Shown here: positions 37,201 to 42,959 of the stretch, piece by piece | How positions within the stretch are numbered: position 1 is the stretch's first letter | Layout: each line of letters starts with the position of its first letter | Origin: Myxocyprinus asiaticus | Taxonomy: Eukaryota; Chordata; Actinopteri; Cypriniformes; Catostomidae | Length of the DNA: 64,000 nucleotides | Assembly: GCF_019703515.2 (NCBI RefSeq) | Contig: NC_059372.1 | Span: forward strand, 20,783,931 to 20,847,930 | Direction of reading: 5' to 3' | Made by a program: the position numbers and the translations under genes | The notes under the pieces: model-generated | Databases searched by the model: none | What the model saw: only the letters and a program-made list of their open reading frames with translations | What the model was told of the DNA's origin: nothing

Positions 37201-39744
37201 CTTACAATTTCACAGAAGTGAACATTTTATTGATATCCTTTGGATTGTATTGTTCTGGTTGTATTGCTGCTTACTTATGCAAACATTCTCAAATAAACAT
37301 TCATAAGGCATCAAAAACTTAGAGCTGGGGCTCTACATCTCTGATTGTATTAAACACTGAATATATACTGTAGTTAAAATGATAAAGGACCATGGATATT
37401 CAAAGTCTAGGACACTATTTTTTGCTTTATGGAATTTCAACATAAAACAGAATAAAACAAAAGAACAGCAGTGCTGGCATTTATCACAATGTTTACAATT
37501 TAATAAAGTTAAGACTGTCATACTTACTGCTGGTTTTGCTGTTGTGGTCTGACGTCTTAATCTCTGAAAAATACAAAATAAAATCTAGTGAGGCTGTTAG
37601 TACAGCTGTTTTCTTGAAATCTCTTGAACAGATTATAGGAGGTTCCACACATTCTTATGCTACATTATAAAGACAGAACAAAAAAAGTCTATGTTCTTAT
37701 TCATTTGTGCCATTCACCCGTAACTATTCATATAAACTTAGTAAACTTGATTACAATTCCAACCACAAAATTGCCTCTAAGGACCAAGAGGTAAGTGTAG
37801 AAATAATTTTAAAAATCTCAGTTCCTTCTAAGATGCCAGTGTGTGTAACCAGATGCCAGTGGTTTGGTCTTGATGTCATATTGAAATAGACTGAATCAAA
37901 GTCATTCACGAAAGGGAAATGGAACTAAATGTCAGTACTGTACACAGGGCCACTGGAGGGTTTCAGATGTATATTTAACACACAATTCATTGCTGTGTCA
38001 ATACATTACCACATCTCCTGGAGATTTCTGTAAACACAAACAGAAAGCTATATATGGGAAAGAAACTGTGCACATCTTCCATGACTTTCCAGTATAGGCC
38101 TACACTCTTTAACTGATGCCTAGCCTTATTCACCACATTTTGTGAGATAGATAAATCAACAGTTGATACATAAACATGACAAATTAAGTGTTGTTAAATT
38201 CAAGCAGATGCTCAAGATGTTATCAAACTTCTCTCAAAGGTAACCCCTTCATGATATTTCTTTTCTTTCTATGTGTCCTAATTTCAACCAATTTTAAAAA
38301 TACAAAAGGAATTCAATTTGAAAATTTGCACAGGATTCCTGCTGGAATTCCTGTCATAATTTGGAACCAATCTTAAGGGATTCTAGAGGAAACTTTCGTT
38401 TAAAGAAATATTCCAGGTTCAATATAAGTTAAACTCAATCAACAGCATCTGTGGCATAATGCTGATTACAACAAAAATGTATTTAGACTCGTCCCTCCTT
38501 TCCTTTTTTTTTTCCTCCCCCTTTTCTCCCCAATTTGGAATGCCCAATTCTCAATGCACTCTAAGTCCTCGTGGTGGCATAGTGACTCGCCTCAATCCGG
38601 GTGGCAGAGGATGAATCTCAGTTGCCTCCACGTAGGAGACCATCAATCTGCGCATCTTATCACGTGGCTTGTTGAGCGTGTTACCGCGGAGACATAGGGC
38701 ATGTGGAGGCTTCACGCTATTCTCCGTGGCATCCTCGCACAACTCACCACGGGCCCCACTGAGAGTGAGAACCACATTTATAACGACCATGAGGAGGTTA
38801 CCCCATGTGACGCTACCCTTCCTAGTAACCGGGCCAATTTGGTTGCTTAGGAGACCTGGCTGGAGTCACTCAGCATACCCTGGATTCGAACTTGCGACTC
38901 CAGGTGTGGTAGTCAGCGTCTTTACTGGCTGAGCTACCCCAGGCCCCTGTCCCTCTTTTCCTTAAAAAACAAAAAACAAAAATTGAGGCACTTACAATTG
39001 AAGTGAATGGGGCCAATTTTTGCAGGGGTTAAAGGGAGAAATGTGAAGCTTATTGTTTTATAAAATCACTTACATTAATTCTTCTGTTAAAACTCATGTA
39101 TTATTTGAGCTGTAAAGTTGTTTAAATCGTTACAGGGTTTAAGGTGTTACATCATCATTACAACAAAGTTGTACAACTGGATTTAACTTTACACAGAAAA
39201 GGTTAGTAAGTGATTTTAACACACTAAATTCATGAATCAGTGAGTATTTTAATGTTTACGGATTGGCCCCCATTCACTTCCATTTTAAGTGTCTCACTGG
39301 AACCCAGATTTCTGCTTTTTTAAAGAAACGGTAGGACGAGTCGAAATAAAGTTTTGTGGTAATCAACATCATGCCACAAATGCCGTCGAGTGAGCTTAAC
39401 TTGCATTGAACCTGGAAGGCTGACATTATTTCAATATAATATAGAAGGGTAAGATATATTACACAACTCTCCTTCTCAATAGTGCGTTTTGTGCGCAATT
39501 ACGTGATAAGGCGCACAGTGTTTCTGTAGCGCAAAATGTTCTGAAGAGCTAATTTTTTTTTAGTGGAAATGTCACTGAACAAACATAAACATAACACCAA
39601 TGACTCCACTGTTACAGTGGAAGAATATTAATAATTGCCTAGAAAACTTACCTGGAGAAGGACTCTTTCCGCGTCAAGCTGAGCACATCCAAAAAGAACA
39701 ATAATAAGAAGGATAAAAACAACTGCATTAACACTAAAATCCAT
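5009..39744 (-). CDS. itih6: Inter-alpha-trypsin inhibitor heavy chain, ITIH6-like (17 exons, gene span)
   Basis: ITIH proteins are secreted. Several are linked through the Asp of their DPHF site to chondroitin sulfate and stabilise hyaluronan-rich matrix. I assembled 17 coding exons with consensus splice sites: 39744-39652, 37563-37528, 35514-35360, 26781-26671, 25553-25306, 24851-24682, 24594-24478, 14807-14636, 14557-14274, 13944-12696, 10180-10148, 9894-9829, 9700-9680, 9527-9474, 8886-8773, 8535-8158 and 5265-5009. They total 3558 nt, 1185 residues plus stop, and every phase closes. Domains: signal peptide (about 1-25), VIT (about 45-175), VWA (about 290-480, MIDAS DISGS at 298-302), a Ser/Thr/Pro-rich mucin-like segment (about 628-840), DPHF at 940-943, and the ITIH C-terminal domain. 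Classic ITIH1-4 are about 900-950 aa; the excess is the mucin-like segment. The symbol rests on that insert and on the pfkfb1-like neighbour, as for human ITIH6 and PFKFB1. The family call is firm; the paralogue number is inferred. Confidence 0.85.
6134..7921. mobile_element. Non-autonomous hAT-type element nested in the MITE
   Basis: A perfect 8-bp target duplication GTCACTAT (6126-6133 and 7922-7929) brackets a 1788-bp insert. Its ends are imperfect inverted repeats, TGGGGTGTGCGAGAC against TAGGGATGTGCAGAAC, and subterminal CTAGTC motifs lie at both ends. The 8-bp duplication and the terminal pattern are typical of hAT. No transposase frame is present; the inside carries a SINE and unclassified sequence. 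Confidence 0.8.
6599..7040 (+). mobile_element. tRNA-derived SINE inside the hAT element
   Basis: The 5' head GGGCCTGGGTAGCTCAGCGAG holds a box A-like TAGCTCAGCGAG, and a box B-like GAGTCCGAATCC lies about 45 bp later, so RNA polymerase III transcription of the family is likely. A long tRNA-unrelated body follows, ending GGGAGAAAAAGGGGATAAATAAA. The same family appears in reverse at 27127-28455, 32165-32637 and 38505-38946. It is a repeat, not a functional tRNA gene. Confidence 0.8.
8158..8535 (-). CDS. itih6: itih6-like exon 16: C-terminal domain
   Basis: The exon begins [11 protein letters not shown] and runs through [13 protein letters not shown] to [10 protein letters not shown] and [20 protein letters not shown], matching the family's VNG-Q, FGK-, VLHR-W and FLGFYV-GLLG blocks. 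I end it at CTAG followed by GTAGGC, which gives the phase needed for exon 17. The frame stays open 27 codons further, ending exactly where a MITE has inserted (8075). An alternative readthrough C-terminus is possible but less likely. Confidence 0.8.
8773..8886 (-). CDS. itih6: itih6-like exon 15: DPHF processing site
   Basis: This encodes [12 protein letters not shown] then [17 protein letters not shown], the core of the ITIH C-terminal region. In the classic heavy chains the chain is cut between Asp and Pro of DPHF, and the new C-terminal Asp is esterified to chondroitin sulfate. The motif is intact here, so the coupling chemistry is at least possible. Confidence 0.92.
8887..9473. other. 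itih6-like intron 14
   Basis: Intron between exons 14 and 15. No coding sequence or recognisable repeat. A stretch near 9185-9235 is rich in AACCC/AAACC-type short repeats (CCAAACCCAAACCTAAACTAAACC). Confidence 0.4.
9474..9527 (-). CDS. itih6: itih6-like exon 14: linker
   Basis: A 54-bp exon ([18 protein letters not shown]) between TTTCAG and GTATGA, phase 1 on both sides. The acceptor is a CAGCAG site. It links the mucin-like segment to the DPHF region. Confidence 0.6.
9680..9700 (-). CDS. itih6: itih6-like exon 13: 21-bp micro-exon
   Basis: Seven codons (SDAQVA plus split codons) between CTTTCAG and GTAAGC. Both phases fit the neighbours. It is too short for any similarity argument, so it stands only on splice signals and phase. 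Confidence 0.5.
9829..9894 (-). CDS. itih6: itih6-like exon 12: Asp/His/Tyr-rich repeat
   Basis: A 66-bp exon between CTGCAG and GTAAGC reads [20 protein letters not shown]. It is an alternating Asp with His or Tyr, built from GAC-CAT and GAC-TAC hexanucleotide repeats. Phase 1 on both sides makes it skippable. Such an acidic, His-rich patch could bind metal ions; that is inference. Confidence 0.65.
10148..10180 (-). CDS. itih6: itih6-like exon 11: micro-exon
   Basis: A 33-bp exon flanked by CATCAG and GTAAGG encodes about 11 residues ([10 protein letters not shown]). Phase 1 on both sides lets it be skipped without a frameshift. It is supported by splice signals and phase, not by family similarity. 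Confidence 0.6.
10181..11198. other. itih6-like intron 10, distal part
   Basis: No gene is seen. A purine-rich AAAAAGAAAA tract lies at about 10781-10808. The sequence from about 10840, including GTGGGCGTTACTTCCGTTGTC, is GC-richer and may be a remnant of another repeat that I cannot classify. Confidence 0.3.
11199..11715. mobile_element. 517-bp hAT-type MITE
   Basis: An exact 8-bp duplication ACTTGTCA (11191-11198 and 11716-11723) flanks an insert with ends CTAGTGATGGGAAGA and (reverse) CGTGATGGGTCATTCATGAA. The GTGATGGG terminus is typical of non-autonomous hAT elements of fish. The inside is rich in short GAACGA/TCGTTC motifs on both strands. No transposase is encoded. Confidence 0.8.
12330..12595 (+). 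repeat. Possible tRNA-like SINE head joined to a MITE end
   Basis: At about 12333-12400 the sequence GCTGTAGCTCACCTGATAGA, followed by GAGCCTCAAGTCC, resembles tRNA boxes A and B. At 12560-12595 GTTTTTGGGTGAACTATAG matches the terminus of the MITE family seen at 5624. Whether this is one element or two adjacent fragments is unclear. Confidence 0.35.
12696..13944 (-). CDS. itih6: itih6-like exon 10: post-VWA region and mucin-like insert
   Basis: A single 1249-bp exon gives 416 codons. The first 165 are conventional ITIH sequence ([34 protein letters not shown]). The next 210 or so are dominated by Thr, Ser, Pro and Lys, in loose repeats such as KTTS-S and TTTV-PPK. This is a likely site of dense O-glycosylation. 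Thr codons favour ACT/ACA/ACC without long pure runs, so this is not a simple microsatellite. Human ITIH6 also carries a long low-complexity Pro-rich region here. Long + strand frames over this exon are shadows. Confidence 0.9.
14274..14557 (-). CDS. itih6: itih6-like exon 9: second half of VWA domain
   Basis: This encodes [14 protein letters not shown], then [17 protein letters not shown] and [20 protein letters not shown], all standard VWA elements (T-N-I-N, the LTDG loop contributing to the metal site, and the LFSLGFG-like strand). The acceptor is CGCCAG and the donor is GTATGT. Confidence 0.9.
14636..14807 (-). CDS. itih6: itih6-like exon 8: VWA domain
   Basis: This encodes [12 protein letters not shown], then [12 protein letters not shown] and an Arg/Lys-rich helix ending FVRKIMAEG, matching the second and third VWA strands of ITIH proteins. 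With the strong GTAAGT donor, the residue before the conserved Thr-Asn-Ile becomes Trp where the family usually has Gly. DIRS copy 1 is inserted in the preceding intron, on the opposite strand. Confidence 0.88.
15316..16603 (+). pseudogene. Degenerate gag-like region of DIRS copy 1
   Basis: Broken frames here match the gag-like protein of copy 3: a Cys/His-rich start ([22 protein letters not shown], read across a gap), a Pro/Ala-rich middle, SELDxW and a helical segment [20 protein letters not shown]. The last segment occurs twice (15365-15700 and 16480-16790), so the copy carries an internal rearrangement or duplication. Confidence 0.6.
16793..17690 (+). pseudogene. Truncated reverse transcriptase C-terminus and RNase H of DIRS copy 1
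   Basis: The frame starts after the catalytic palm (no YLDD). It gives the thumb-like [18 protein letters not shown] and then, after a frame change near 17160, an RNase H domain: [12 protein letters not shown] (first catalytic Asp), [12 protein letters not shown] (Asp-Asn motif) and [14 protein letters not shown] (His and final Asp). This order and pattern are typical of DIRS pol proteins. Confidence 0.75.
17930..18229 (+). pseudogene. N-terminal part of a tyrosine recombinase, DIRS copy 1
   Basis: [19 protein letters not shown], then KWRLFANL and [18 protein letters not shown], correspond to the SAM-like DNA-binding half of a DIRS tyrosine recombinase. The catalytic half with the Arg, His-x-x-Arg and Tyr residues is missing, replaced by noncoding sequence before the terminal repeat. 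Confidence 0.65.
19258..20547. repeat. Dispersed repeat, forward copy
   Basis: AT-rich sequence with a counterpart in reverse at 33642-34416. Shared blocks include GCCTAAAATTATAGGCTTATAA and TGGTGCCATCTTCTGGTGGCC (19790-19812 here; complement at about 33950-33975), and a shared end CTTAAAGGGTTAA. The two copies are clearly diverged. No coding capacity is seen; the element type is not assigned. Confidence 0.6.
20846..24242 (+). mobile_element. APE-type non-LTR retrotransposon (LINE), nearly full length
   Basis: A 5' region with AAGATGGCGCC leads into one pol-type frame and a 3' tail of AATAAAAGTGATTTGATTTG with short TGATT repeats, typical of LINEs that end in a microsatellite rather than poly(A). 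Its length of about 3.4 kb with one frame is consistent with a small single-ORF element. The clade is not fixed; CR1/L2/Rex-type is my best guess. Confidence 0.8.
21283..23781 (+). pseudogene. LINE endonuclease-reverse transcriptase with four stop codons
   Basis: One frame runs about 830 codons, broken only by TGA at 22150, TGA at 22426, TAA at 22606 and TGA at 23161. The APE endonuclease half contains [16 protein letters not shown] and KSDHFSI. The reverse transcriptase half contains [22 protein letters not shown] and the catalytic FADDST, then the thumb KFLGVHI and a C-terminal Cys/His-poor tail. A short upstream frame (21149-21397) covers the start in another phase, so a frameshift also lies near 21283. 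Not functional as it stands. Confidence 0.8.
24478..24594 (-). CDS. itih6: itih6-like exon 7: start of VWA domain with MIDAS
   Basis: Thirty-nine codons from [16 protein letters not shown] through [12 protein letters not shown] to KIKQ. This is the unmistakable ITIH signature, GYFVH-FAP followed by the metal-ion-dependent adhesion site D-x-S-x-S. The MIDAS residues are intact. The acceptor is CCTCAG and the donor is GTATAA. Confidence 0.92.
24682..24851 (-). CDS. itih6: itih6-like exon 6: VIT to VWA connector
   Basis: This encodes an acidic, proline-rich start, then the ITIH pattern of a His/Tyr strand, QQQ, and [10 protein letters not shown]. The acceptor TTTTAGCAG is a NAGNAG site, so a transcript with or without one Ala codon is possible. 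The donor is GTCTTC after CAG, which is weak but phase-consistent. Confidence 0.82.
25179..25247. repeat. (TA)n microsatellite, about 69 bp
   Basis: An uninterrupted TA repeat followed by a T run, about 60 bp downstream (gene sense) of itih6 exon 5. Confidence 0.95.
25306..25553 (-). CDS. itih6: itih6-like exon 5: end of VIT domain
   Basis: The exon begins with [19 protein letters not shown] and continues with [14 protein letters not shown], the family pattern (V-x-P-x-x-x-x-F-x-L-x-Y-E-E-L-L-x-R). The 3' boundary is the least certain one in the gene. I chose CATG followed by GTACCT because it is the only nearby donor that keeps phase with exon 6. A stop follows soon after in the same frame. 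A 69-bp TA microsatellite lies just beyond, in the intron. Confidence 0.8.
26671..26781 (-). CDS. itih6: itih6-like exon 4: VIT domain core
   Basis: This encodes [19 protein letters not shown] and the following GLVAT, the most conserved block of the ITIH VIT domain (consensus G-x-Y-x-A-x-V-K-x-K-x-x-A-x-x-x-Y). The acceptor is CCCTAG and the donor is GTCAGT. The split codon AA|G rejoins Lys with exon 5. Confidence 0.88.
27127..28455 (-). mobile_element. tRNA-derived SINE split by a DNA transposon
   Basis: The body and tail (27127-27530) and the tRNA-like head (28405-28455, complement of GGCCTGGGTAGCTCAGCGAG) belong to one SINE on the minus strand. They are separated by an 876-bp insert at 27531-28404. 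Box B lies in the left piece (complement of AGTTCGAATCCAGGG, near 27505). Confidence 0.75.
27531..28404. mobile_element. TIR element inserted in the SINE
   Basis: The left end CCGGATGCACCAGCTATACG and the right end (reverse) TAGGGTTGCACCAGCTGTGCG are inverted repeats sharing TGCACCAGCT. The flanks TCCAGGGG (27523-27530) and CCCAGGGG (28406-28413) match at seven of eight bases, as a hAT-like duplication would. No transposase frame is present. Confidence 0.7.
30781..31582 (-). pseudogene. Reverse transcriptase-RNase H remnant of DIRS copy 2
   Basis: In minus-strand frames: YLDDW and [10 protein letters not shown] with [12 protein letters not shown] (palm and thumb), then after a frame change a weakened RNase H with [13 protein letters not shown] and [16 protein letters not shown]. 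The first catalytic Asp block reads VMTPPKRAG in one frame in place of VVTTDASK, showing decay. Confidence 0.7.
32165..32637 (-). mobile_element. tRNA-derived SINE inside DIRS copy 2
   Basis: Complement of the family head GGGCCTGGGTAGCTCAGTGG lies at 32610-32630, and the tail with a long C/G run is at 32175-32215. Flanking DIRS sequence CTTTAAAAAGA(C/T)G is present on both sides, consistent with a target duplication when compared with the uninterrupted copy 3 near 55311-55325. Confidence 0.8.
33071..33640. mobile_element. Foldback MITE with arms of about 165 bp
   Basis: The left arm (33071-33240, TTAAAGGAATAGTTCACTCA to CTCCATTTTTTGACAG) and the right arm (33475-33640) are near-perfect reverse complements, for example AATGCAAGTGAATGTACTCC against GGAGTACATTCACTTGCATT. 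A unique core of about 235 bp contains GACGTAATCTCGTTGG. TTAA is at both ends. A single strand of this element would form a very stable hairpin. Confidence 0.8.
33642..34416. repeat. Dispersed repeat, reverse copy
   Basis: Reverse-oriented, diverged counterpart of 19258-20547. It shares the GGCCACCAGAAGATGGTG block, the TTATAAGCCTATAATTTTAGG block and the end AACCCTTTAAG. As in the other copy, its end abuts a MITE of the TTAAAGG-TAGTTCACC family. Confidence 0.55.
34601..35359. other. itih6-like intron 3, proximal part
   Basis: No gene or named repeat is seen. AT-rich sequence with scattered T and A runs. The stretch 34690-34870 is somewhat GC-richer but has no long frame or splice context. 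Confidence 0.3.
35360..35514 (-). CDS. itih6: itih6-like exon 3: N-terminal half of the VIT domain
   Basis: This encodes the start of the VIT domain, including the sequence VNQ-like strand pattern ending in AAFISNFT, which matches the ITIH consensus of an acidic, hydrophobic stretch followed by AFI-NF. The acceptor is CCTTAG and the donor is GTGAGT. The last codon is split (AT|T, Ile) with exon 4. Confidence 0.85.
35876..37062 (-). mobile_element. Tc1/mariner-type transposon with broken transposase
   Basis: The ends TACACTGATGAGCCAAAACA and (reverse) TACACAGATGAGCCAAAACT are inverted repeats starting with the TA target. The 1187-bp length is normal for a Tc1-like element. The transposase is on the minus strand in pieces: a helix-turn-helix start at 36718-36927 ([20 protein letters not shown], then GVGRPRLI), a middle piece at 36210-36458, and a C-terminal piece around 36026-36241 with [16 protein letters not shown]. 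Frameshifts separate the pieces. Confidence 0.85.
37063..37527. other. itih6-like intron 2, distal part
   Basis: No gene or recognisable repeat is seen. AT-rich. Confidence 0.3.
37528..37563 (-). CDS. itih6: itih6-like exon 2: basic linker
   Basis: A 12-codon exon ([12 protein letters not shown]) between TTTTTCAG and GTAAGT. The dibasic RLRR resembles the short basic segment found between the signal peptide and the VIT domain in ITIH proteins, where propeptide cleavage can occur. Its small size makes it easy to miss, but the phases on both sides fit. Confidence 0.7.
38402..39420. mobile_element. MITE (ATATTCC family) carrying a SINE
   Basis: The left end AAATATTCCAGGTTCAATAT, then AAACTCAATCAACAGCATCT, is mirrored on the right by a segment ending near 39418 (reverse: CTTCCAGGTTCAATGCAAGT, then GCTCACTCGACGGCATTTGT). 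A second copy of the same family is at 40819-41420. The left arm is interrupted by a SINE at 38505-38946. Confidence 0.65.
38505..38946 (-). mobile_element. tRNA-derived SINE inside the MITE
   Basis: The minus-strand head GGGGCCTGGGGTAGCTCAGC lies at 38925-38946, and a good box B (AGTTCGAATCC, complement near 38880-38893) is present. The body runs to the T-rich 3' end near 38505. Confidence 0.8.
39652..39744 (-). CDS. itih6: itih6-like exon 1: start codon and signal peptide
   Basis: The ATG at 39744-39742 opens 31 codons: a short polar start, then a strongly hydrophobic core ([13 protein letters not shown]), then CAQLDAER, a typical secretory signal and cleavage region. The exon ends at CAG followed by GTAAGT. 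I chose this ATG because it gives a clean signal peptide and a TATA-like box lies about 130 bp upstream. Confidence 0.85.
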
Positions 39745-39866
39745 TTTACGTGTACTGCCACAGAACATCACACTCAGTTTGTATGAGACTTAGAAAGCGA
39801 AATCCACTGATTTGCTCCAAAGGCAAGTGCGTAAATTCTTCCACGGACTTCACATTTTACGGCACA

Positions 39867-39882
39867 AAGTTATTTATAAAAG
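39867..39882 (-). promoter_or_regulatory. Candidate TATA box of the itih6-like gene
   Basis: On the minus strand this reads CCCTTTTATAAATAAC, about 125-135 bp upstream of the exon 1 ATG. Transcription would start near 39845, leaving a 5' UTR of about 100 nt. A GC-rich CCCCTCCC block lies just upstream. Only motif and position support the call. Confidence 0.4.
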
Positions 39883-40818
39883 GGGTAACATTACCCCCTC
39901 CCTTCCAATGAGATGCTTAAAATGATACTGAAGCCAAGATAACGCCATGAGAGAGATAGCTGCTCGTTTACACTGAAGAAATAACTTGGTTATAATAAAC
40001 ACACAAAACAAGACCTTCATTTATTGGTTTCTCAAGTTCAAGGTTAGCTCTTTTCACGTGTACACAGTCTACTGGAAATTTCGCGAAGTCTCGCCACGGT
40101 TTTGGGGGGCATGAAAGACCACAAAACATTAACCCATGAATGCCTAAACTTCTGCAGGATTTTTTATTATTATTATTACTATTTATTTTTTATATTTTGC
40201 AGTGCAACCAGTGACTTTATTTATTTGACTGCATTATTTTAACTGCCTCAAAATCACCTTATTGGATGGAAAATGTTATTTTAGGAATTTCAGTTAGGCT
40301 GGAGAAAATTTTGACTCACAGATAGAAAATGCATTGAGATAAAGCCCTGAGCTCAACTCATGTGTGATATGGTGATGTCTGTACTGTATGTCTAATACAC
40401 TGTATATTTATTTGTTTGGTTGGTTGGTTGCTGTCCATGGTACTTGTGACTGAATGGACTTCTTGACACTGTCCTGAATTCATTATTCTCCACCTCTTTG
40501 TTTTCAATATTAAAATGATGGAGTAAAATGCATCCACATGCATACAGTGGTGATCTTGGAGGTTACACTCTGTCACATAGGAATAGGGTAATATTAACAC
40601 TTTTACTCTTTAATTGTGCAATATCCATTTCAACTTATGACATCATGTTAACACAATTTTTAAAAAGTGTATAGCAGCAAAGCACTAAAAACCAAGACAC
40701 TTTGAACAACTATCACTGGAAATCATAATAACCTTGATGTTATTAACACTCTAAATTATTACTCTCATTATATAATGTAATCTCATCTGTTTATTGTAAA
40801 TCTAATATATCTGTTGGT

Positions 40819-41420
40819 AAAAGGAATATTCCGGGTTCAATACAAGTTAAGCTCAATCAACAGTGTTTGTGGCATAATATTGATGTTCACAAAAATTCCT
40901 CCTTTTCTTTAAAAAAAAAAGAAAAGGAAAACACAGAGGTTACAGTGAGGCACTTACAATGGAAGTGAATGGGGACAATTTTTAGAGGGTTTAAAAGCAG
41001 AAAAGTGAAGCTTAAAATGTTATAAAAGCACTTAAATTCATTCTTCTGTAAAAACCCATGTATTATTTGAGCTGTAGAGATTTTTAAATCATTGTTTTTG
41101 CAGGATTACAGGGTTTACGGTGTTACGCTGTCATGCAAAGTAGTTGTAATATAAGATATAACTTTACACAGAAAAGGTAAGCAATTTTATCACACTAAAA
41201 TCATGTTATCACGCATATTGTTTACGTCTTGTGGCAATACTTTTGAAACCGTGAATATTTTAATGTTCACAGTTTGGGCTCATTCACTTCCATTGTAAAT
41301 GCCTCACTGTTACCCAGATTTTTGCTTTTTTTAAAGAAAAGGAAGGACTTTATTGAGGTAATCAAAATTATGCCACAAATGCTACTGGTTGATCTTAACT
41401 TGTATTTAACCCTGAATATA
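40819..41420. mobile_element. MITE (ATATTCC family), uninterrupted copy
   Basis: AAAGGAATATTCCGGGTTCA with AAGTTAAGCTCAATCAACAG at the left is mirrored at the right (about 41370-41420, reverse ATATTCAGGGTTAAATACAA). The inner arms match too (GGAAGTGAATGGGGACAATT at 40957 against its near complement at 41275). No coding capacity. Confidence 0.65.
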
Positions 41421-41669
41421 TCTTTAATTAGGCCAAAATGCCAAATTTGGGCAGTAGTTTCTGCATTTAATGGCTTCACTTTGATAATTTCACTGAATGA
41501 TCTTCTTTCATTCAGATTAGAGATGCTCAGGAACTGTCCGGAGCACTTCCTCTGGCTTTCTTGTGATATTTACATTCTAGAATGCATGTAAGAAATCCCA
41601 GTTAAATTTCTTACACTCATCAATGTTTAAAAATCATCATTCCAGAAGGTTTCATGTTCCATGGCTTAC

Positions 41670-41734
41670 TGCAGGTTTGTCTCTGAGAGTGTTCACCACT
41701 TTGATGTTTAAATAGAAGGACTCCACTTTGCATC
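41670..41734 (-). pseudogene. pfkfb1: pfkfb1-like exon 13
   Basis: A 65-nt exon (GCKVESFYLNIKVVNTLRDK, PA) between TTACAG and GTAAGC, matching CKVESIYLNVEAVNTHR-KP. The terminal exon that should follow was not found downstream. Confidence 0.85.
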
Positions 41735-41811
41735 CTGTAAAGAGAACATAAAGTAATAAAAACACCTCACAGTATTTTCTGTTCCAAAAATGTGACCTTA
41801 AACCAGAGCTA

Positions 41812-41904
<93 letters not shown>

Positions 41905-41933
41905 CTATATTTTGCAAAAGTGTGTTAAAGTCA

Positions 41934-42134
<201 letters not shown>

Positions 42135-42702
42135 TTAATCTTGTACTATACTAATATTATCAATTGTGTAGTCATTACTCTGCAAATGTATCTAATGCAG
42201 CATACTGTATGTATACTGTAAAAAGTGGTAACCGTTCTACTTTATTTAACCCATAAAAATTACTTTTGTTGGTGTAACCTAGTTTGTTATAGATAAATTT
42301 ATTCAGATTGCATAACACTTTTTTGAATTTAATAAAAACAGTGAATTTAGATGTTACGACATCAAGCACATTTTTTAGATTACCCCAGGTTTTTTTTTTT
42401 TTACTAACTTTTTGTGGTTATTTAAATTTTTTAAATATGAAATTAAGTATATAGAAACATACAATGATGAATGAAAATAAATATACATGTAAAAATTGTG
42501 AATTCTAAATGATAAAATATAAACTCTCATATGGTATTGCGTCTTCACACCATATATGGAGGCAGTACAGAGCCTCCTCCCAGCTTTAAACATGAAGTAT
42601 ATAACTTTTTTATGTCAAAATACATTCTACTATCCCAGTTTATTGTTCATTGACAACTATAAGTAAGCCATTCGTGGGTTTACCTCCCCAAAAGTACAAG
42701 TA

Positions 42703-42894
42703 GGTATAGCTGCAGGCTGGAGACCTCCAAATGGGGGCACAATCTCCAAAAGAGGGCGGGGTTACTCCAAAAGGGGTTTGTGCCAGCTCCAAAAGGGTTA
42801 AGATTAGGGAAAGGATTAGGTTTGGGGCTCCCTATAACTTTAATGGCGATTTGGAGCTCACGCCCCTTTTTGGAGCTATGCCTGCAGCTATACC
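42703..42894. repeat. Short inverted-repeat element with CTCCAAAA-type subrepeats
   Basis: A perfect 15-bp inverted repeat, GGTATAGCTGCAGGC at 42703-42717 and its complement at 42880-42894, brackets about 160 bp. Inside, CTCCAAAAGGGG-like units occur at least four times (near 42727, 42747, 42765 and 42788). The arms start outside the LINE that follows. Confidence 0.6.
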
Positions 42895-42959
42895 CTTCTT
42901 AGAGCTGCAAGGGCCCATGACAGATGGGCTCAAACCAGGAAGTAGTGCTGCGACCAAAG

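Larger units (their letters stand above)
39745..41669. other. Intergenic gap between itih6-like gene and pfkfb1-like exons
   Basis: This holds the candidate itih6 promoter (39867-39882) and a MITE (40819-41420). The expected terminal coding exon of pfkfb1, an acidic tail after the last recognised exon, was not found here. Confidence 0.4.
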
